Shown one piece after another: positions 41,021 to 44,123 of a stretch of 44,123 bases of DNA (position 1 is its first letter; every line of letters begins with the position of its first letter). Both the position numbers and the translations under genes were made by a program. Source of the DNA: a virus; IMG/VR virus record IMGVR_UViG_3300000116_000043, positions 1 through 44,123 of that record; one strand, given 5' to 3'. Below the pieces are notes generated by a model that was not told where the DNA came from, did not search any database, and saw only the letters and a program-made list of their open reading frames with translations.

Positions 41021-41726
41021 AGACCCAACGAGAACAAAATACGAACTGACTATTCTTCATCAAGAATCTGTCAACGCATATGCAAATTATGTTCGTAAAA
41101 AAGACGAGATATCACAAAGAGAAAAGAACGCTCTTCTCAGTGGATTAGTTGATCTAAAAGAAGAAGAGGAAGAGGTTGAACAAACCGAAAAGGTTTTTGC
41201 TACTGCTGCTTCACTTTGGACTGAATCTCTCATACGAGGGCTGGAAAGACCCAGACCGGAATCGGGTGGGATTGAGTTTCAACGAAGAGACCAAGTGAAG
41301 TCTGTTGGTTCGATGTATTTGTTTTCTTACAACCCAGTGACGAAACAAAAACTAAATTACTACGACACCTTTCCTATGGTTCTGGTCACTGGAGTCACGG
41401 CTACTAAATTTGCTGGAGTTAATTTACACATGGTGCCGCCGAGGCAGAGAATGATGCTGATGGCAAAAATTTTGAAGAATTATAATCCAGCAATCAAAGA
41501 ATCTTTCAAAGGTATTGATTTTGGATATCTAAATAGTAAAGAGGGTTCTAGAATCGTCAAACCCTGCTACCGATCGTACTTCGATCAACGAATCAGTTCG
41601 ATTAATATCATGAGTATTGGACCAGAAGACTGGGTAACCGCATCGAGGATGCCACTAGAAAGATTCAGAAAACTCTCCAGAGAATCTGTATGGGGAGACA
41701 TAAGAAGAAAGCAGGATAATGTCTAA
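41007..41726 (+). CDS. Conserved structural-module protein of unknown function
   Basis: A 239-aa protein starting MGTIEDPTRTKYELTILHQE at ATG 41007, after GAGGAGG. A longer frame starting at 40950 lies entirely within gp4 and is not supported. The N-terminal 70 residues are helical and highly charged (KKDEISQREKNALLSGLVDLKEEEEEVEQ), probably a coiled coil. The remainder is globular, with QVKSVGSMYLFSYNPVTKQK, YYDTFPMVLVTG, VNLHMVPPRQRMMLMAK and, near the end, KPCYRSYFDQRISSINIM, ending in a basic helix (KLSRESVWGDIRRKQ). It lies between gp4 and the tube-initiator-like gene, so a tail or neck assembly role is likely. I recognise the pattern from T4-like marine phages but cannot give it a T4 number. 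Confidence 0.65.
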   Translation: MGTIEDPTRTKYELTILHQESVNAYANYVRKKDEISQREKNALLSGLVDLKEEEEEVEQTEKVFATAASLWTESLIRGLERPRPESGGIEFQRRDQVKSVGSMYLFSYNPVTKQKLNYYDTFPMVLVTGVTATKFAGVNLHMVPPRQRMMLMAKILKNYNPAIKESFKGIDFGYLNSKEGSRIVKPCYRSYFDQRISSINIMSIGPEDWVTASRMPLERFRKLSRESVWGDIRRKQDNV

Positions 41727-42393
41727 CTCAAGAGAAAACGCAATCGGACGGTACAACATACGAAGAACTTCCGCTGTCGATGTGCGTGATGTGCTTCCGA
41801 CCTCTGGAACTGTACAGGAACAGGGTGGACGGAGAGAGGATCTGCAAACAGCAGTTGAAGAGTTCGTAAACATACCCGGAACTTTTCATGGAGTGTATAC
41901 CCCAAACGCATTTCATGTAAGATTTGAGCGTTTCGGTGGCGGTGGTGCAGTGTTTGAGAGAAAACTAGACTTTTTTGCACAATCCGTGAACATTCCCGGA
42001 AAAAACATAGAAAGTACACCACTAAAAATTTACGGACCAGAGAGAGAAATCCCAACTGGTGTAAGTTACTCCGGTGATGTTAGTCTCCGTTGTCTTTTGT
42101 CGCAGGATTTCTTTGTTTACAGGTGGTTTATGAACTGGATGAACGAAATCGTCGGCGAAACCACTTCAAACGTAAATTACTACGATCTTTACGCAACAAG
42201 AATGCTGATAACTCCCGTGGTTTCGACAGGGGACGGTGAAACCGACGCCGCACCGATAGTTTTTGTCGTGGAAGACGTTTGGCCGAAAACAATGTCGCAA
42301 ATTGATCTAAATCAAGCAACCAAAAGCAACGCCGCAGAATTTACCCTCGCTTTGTCATTCAGAAAATGGCATTATATTACATCAAGAAGATAA
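41719..42393 (+). CDS. gp54: Tail-tube initiator-like protein (gp54/gp19 fold)
   Basis: A 224-aa protein whose ATG overlaps the upstream gene by 8 nt and has AGGA just before it. It contains FHVRFERFGG then FFAQSVNIPGKNIESTPLKI, YGPEREIPTGVSYSGDVSL, FVYRWFMNWMNEI and a terminal FTLALSFRKWHYI. This is the tail-tube fold: N-terminal beta-sandwich, long loop with IPG, and tube-stacking helices, as in gp19 and its paralogues gp54 and gp48. The extra ~60 residues over gp19 (163 aa) and the position beside gp26/gp51 and the tape-measure gene favour gp54, the tube initiator on the baseplate, rather than the main tube protein. No sheath gene is adjacent. Confidence 0.7.
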   Translation: MSNSRENAIGRYNIRRTSAVDVRDVLPTSGTVQEQGGRREDLQTAVEEFVNIPGTFHGVYTPNAFHVRFERFGGGGAVFERKLDFFAQSVNIPGKNIESTPLKIYGPEREIPTGVSYSGDVSLRCLLSQDFFVYRWFMNWMNEIVGETTSNVNYYDLYATRMLITPVVSTGDGETDAAPIVFVVEDVWPKTMSQIDLNQATKSNAAEFTLALSFRKWHYITSRR

Positions 42394-42414
42394 TGGAAGT
42401 AGAAAGGTTACATA

Positions 42415-43116
42415 ATGGGTTTACCTAAAATTGAATTACCGTTAAGTAGAGTTAAATTGCCCAGTGGGAAGTCTATTCAGATAAGACCGTTCACTGTAAA
42501 AGAAGAAAAACTCCTCCTGTTGATTAATCAGGACAACAATTCGGTAAAAGACATCAATGATATCATCCGACAAGTGATTAATAACTGCACAGAAGGAAAA
42601 GTTGACTCTTACAAGTTACCAATGTTCGATATGGAGTATTTGTTCACTGAATTAAGGAAGGTCAGTGTTGGAGAAACCATAGATTACATCTATACATGCC
42701 CATCCTGTTCAATGAAATTCGAAACATCGGTAGATTTGAACAACATCAAGGTAGAAAACATCAAAAAATCGACGGACATCAAATTAGACGACGAAATTTC
42801 GTTCAAAATGCGATATCCGTCACAACAGGATGAAAATAAAACCGCAGGAATGGGTGTTGAAGAAAGAGTGATGGAATATGCCAACGATTGCATCGAGAAA
42901 ATTTTCGTGGGAGAAGAATCACACGACACAAAGGATTTGTCCAAAGAAGAAGTTCAAGAATTTATTGATTCCCTCCCCGGAAAAGCAATATCTAAACTTA
43001 TAGAGTTCTTTTTGGACCTACCAATGTGCAAAATCGAAGAGTCGGTGGTTTGTCCGAAGTGCAAAGAGAAAGGTTCGATCAAACTGGAGGGTATGGCAAA
43101 TTTTTTCGTAGCATGA
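42415..43116 (+). CDS. gp26: Baseplate hub assembly protein gp26
   Basis: A 233-aa protein with AAAGG before ATG 42415. The N-terminus (MGLPKIELPLSRVKLPSGKS, then IQIRPFTVKEEKLLLLINQD) and FDMEYLFTELRKVSVGE match the gp26 family of T4-like phages (208 aa in T4). Two CxxC pairs (C95/C98 in TCPSC and C213/C216 in VCPKC) frame the C-terminal half and form a likely zinc ribbon. T4 gp26 and gp51 act together in forming the hub around the tape-measure protein. The gene ends with a slippery run followed by a stem-loop, so a fraction of ribosomes may shift -1 and read on into gp51 (see separate entry). The stop overlaps the gp51 ATG as ATGA. Confidence 0.88.
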   Translation: MGLPKIELPLSRVKLPSGKSIQIRPFTVKEEKLLLLINQDNNSVKDINDIIRQVINNCTEGKVDSYKLPMFDMEYLFTELRKVSVGETIDYIYTCPSCSMKFETSVDLNNIKVENIKKSTDIKLDDEISFKMRYPSQQDENKTAGMGVEERVMEYANDCIEKIFVGEESHDTKDLSKEEVQEFIDSLPGKAISKLIEFFLDLPMCKIEESVVCPKCKEKGSIKLEGMANFFVA

Positions 43117-43134
43117 TGTCATATAACGACATCA
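43098..43134 (+). promoter_or_regulatory. Predicted -1 ribosomal frameshift site, gp26 to gp51
   Basis: In the gp26 frame the message reads GCA AAT TTT TTC. This contains two overlapping X-XXY-YYZ heptamers, A AAT TTT (43098-43104) and T TTT TTC (43101-43107). Six to nine nt downstream, TGATGTC (43114-43120) pairs perfectly with GACATCA (43128-43134) around a 7-nt loop. The -1 frame from the slip site is open into gp51, giving a fusion of 230 gp26 residues plus 59 residues (289 aa). Slip site, spacer and stem are at textbook distances. Normal termination gives the 233-aa gp26. Confidence 0.7.
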
Positions 43135-43283
43135 ATAACTACTATACACTGAATTTCAACTTGATGAAACACCATAATTTTTCATTGACTGAAATTGAAA
43201 ACATGATTCCATACGAAAGAGAAATATACGTTAGTTTGCTCATCAAACACTTAAGAGAAAAAGAAGAGAAGAATGGCAACTGA
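43113..43283 (+). CDS. gp51: Baseplate hub assembly catalyst gp51 (short form)
   Basis: A 56-aa product starting MMSYNDINNYYTLNFNLM (ATG 43113 or 43116), in the -1 frame relative to gp26. It contains HHNFSLTEIENMIPYEREIY, a short helical core typical of the small gp51-type proteins in marine T4-like phages, and ends in a Lys/Glu-rich tail. T4 gp51 is longer (249 aa) and is needed for hub formation, not retained in the virion. The start overlaps the gp26 stop (ATGA) and there is no separate ribosome-binding site, so it is made by coupling or as the C-terminal part of a frameshift fusion. Its stop overlaps the next gene by 11 nt. Confidence 0.75.
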   Translation: MMSYNDINNYYTLNFNLMKHHNFSLTEIENMIPYEREIYVSLLIKHLREKEEKNGN

Positions 43284-44123
43284 TAAAGAACAAGCAGAAG
43301 TTTTAAAGAAAATGCTACAGACGCAAGAGAAAACAAACTCTCTTTTGCTTGGTATTGCTGGTATAAGTGTATTGGGTCGAGCAAAAAAGGCAATTACCAA
43401 TCGTGGTTCGGATCGTGGTTCGGAATCTACACCCGGTGCATTTAATCTCAGAGATAGAACTCTACTACCGTCATTCTCTGATGCAGGTAGAACGCAAGCA
43501 TTCACCGAAAAACTCAAAGAACAAAGAGAACAGATGCCGATATCAGCATCTACTCGCGGAATTGGTAATATATTCAAGAGAGATATCGGTACTCTAATGC
43601 CAGCAGTCGGGGAATCCTTTGCTGGTAGAAAAAGAGGTTTACTTGGTGCCGCTGGGTTTGGAGCAAAACTTCCACTTGACCTCGCACTCAAAGGGTTCCA
43701 GAAACTTTCAGGTCGTCGTGAACGAGATGGAGAAGAATCAGAGCTCACAACTCCTGCTGATTCAGTGGTTCCTAACGGTGACCAAGAGGTCGCAGATGAC
43801 GTAGAAGTCACGCAACAACAAGCCACACAACAGACTATTCATCTAGAAAAACTAGAAGAGTATAATTTACGATCGGCACTCGCACTTGAAGAGATGCTCA
43901 AGCATCTTCAGACTCAAGCAGAAGAAGCAAAAAATGCTGCGAACCTAGCAAAAGTTGAAGCTTCAGAACGCGATAGAATGTTACAAGAGGTGGCGGAGTC
44001 TGTGGGTGGAGCTGCAACTGCTGCTTCTGCTTCCGGTGGTGGTGGTGGTGGTGAAGGGGGCGGAGTTGATGTTGATGTTGACACTGGCGGTCTCGTCGCC
44101 GGAGTCGCTGGTGGGTTGGGCAC
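43273..44123 (+). CDS. gp29: N-terminal part of probable tape-measure/hub protein gp29
   Basis: A partial gene open to the right edge; 283 codons are visible. ATG 43273 lies 8 nt before the gp51 stop, with GAAGAGAAG as a purine-rich ribosome-binding site. The product starts MATDKEQAEVLKKMLQTQEK and has a hydrophobic GIAGISVLGRAKKA, a basic central part with GFGAKLPLDLALKG, then Asp/Glu-rich and Gln-rich stretches. Next comes a coiled-coil segment (HLEKLEEYNLRSALALEEML) and a Gly-rich linker near residue 257 before VDVDVDTGGLVAGVAGG. Large helical, Ala/Gln-rich proteins encoded right after a frameshifting chaperone pair are usually tape-measure proteins. In T4 that role is gp29. The assignment rests on position and composition. 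Confidence 0.6.
   Translation, partial: MATDKEQAEVLKKMLQTQEKTNSLLLGIAGISVLGRAKKAITNRGSDRGSESTPGAFNLRDRTLLPSFSDAGRTQAFTEKLKEQREQMPISASTRGIGNIFKRDIGTLMPAVGESFAGRKRGLLGAAGFGAKLPLDLALKGFQKLSGRRERDGEESELTTPADSVVPNGDQEVADDVEVTQQQATQQTIHLEKLEEYNLRSALALEEMLKHLQTQAEEAKNAANLAKVEASERDRMLQEVAESVGGAATAASASGGGGGGEGGGVDVDVDTGGLVAGVAGGLG

Noticed and set aside
40950-41726. Longer start for the unknown protein downstream of gp4
   Set aside because: The extra 19 residues lie in gp4 coding sequence without a ribosome-binding site, whereas ATG 41007 follows GAGGAGG.
43251-43826. 191-aa minus-strand open frame
   Set aside because: Antisense to the start of the gp29-like gene, which is coupled to gp51 and has sensible tape-measure composition.
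1-44123. tRNA genes, CRISPR arrays, insertion sequences, integrase or attachment sites
   Set aside because: None was seen on either strand; coding is continuous with no room for such elements.

Overview
The window is a late, virion-structural region of a T4-like contractile-tailed phage (myovirus). It most resembles the marine T4-like phages, such as those of cyanobacteria and other marine bacteria. This rests on gp4, gp5, gp6, gp8, gp25, gp26, gp53 and a PAAR spike in T4-like order, together with marine-type companions: a DUF4815-like protein, a lysozyme-less gp5 and a minimal gp51. There are no tRNAs, metabolic photosynthesis genes, integrase or host genes, so the host cannot be named. Coding is nearly continuous, genes overlap by 1-17 nt, and no gene-free stretch exceeds about 30 nt.

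Two divergent transcription units meet in a 30-bp gap at 40544-40573. The leftward unit (minus strand, 40543 down to 1) builds the baseplate and host-recognition apparatus. In reading order it holds gp48 (tube cap), gp53 (wedge), a gp27-like hub, a 41-aa Trp-rich protein and gp5 (hub spike). Next come four adjacent fibre-type proteins (one collagen-like, two with the same attachment module), a glycine-rich adhesin, a spermidine-synthase/methyltransferase-like enzyme and the PAAR tip. A 293-aa unknown and a 2687-aa giant protein follow, then gp25, gp6, a gp7-like protein, gp8 and a 1675-aa DUF4815 protein. The unit ends with a 57-aa coiled coil, four tail-fibre/adhesin proteins and the start of another Cys/Gly/Pro-rich protein at the left edge. 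As I recall the T4 map, the order gp53-gp5-PAAR-gp6-gp7-gp8 matches T4 genes 53-5-5.4-6-7-8, with fibres, the giant protein and gp25 inserted.

The rightward unit (plus strand, 40574 to the end) carries gp4 (head completion), a conserved unknown, a tube-initiator-like protein (gp54), gp26, gp51 and the N-terminal part of a probable gp29/tape-measure protein.

The most striking signals are these. (1) A textbook -1 ribosomal frameshift cassette lies at the end of gene 26: an A AAT TTT / T TTT TTC slippery run, a 6-9 nt spacer and a 7-bp stem-loop. It would fuse gp26 to gp51 just upstream of the tape-measure gene, paralleling the lambda G/GT tail chaperones. (2) The 2687-aa multidomain protein sits inside the baseplate operon. 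(3) An exact late-promoter motif (TATAAATA) lies only 5 nt from the gp25 start, which suggests a leaderless or near-leaderless message. (4) Host-recognition modules have been reshuffled among adjacent fibre genes.
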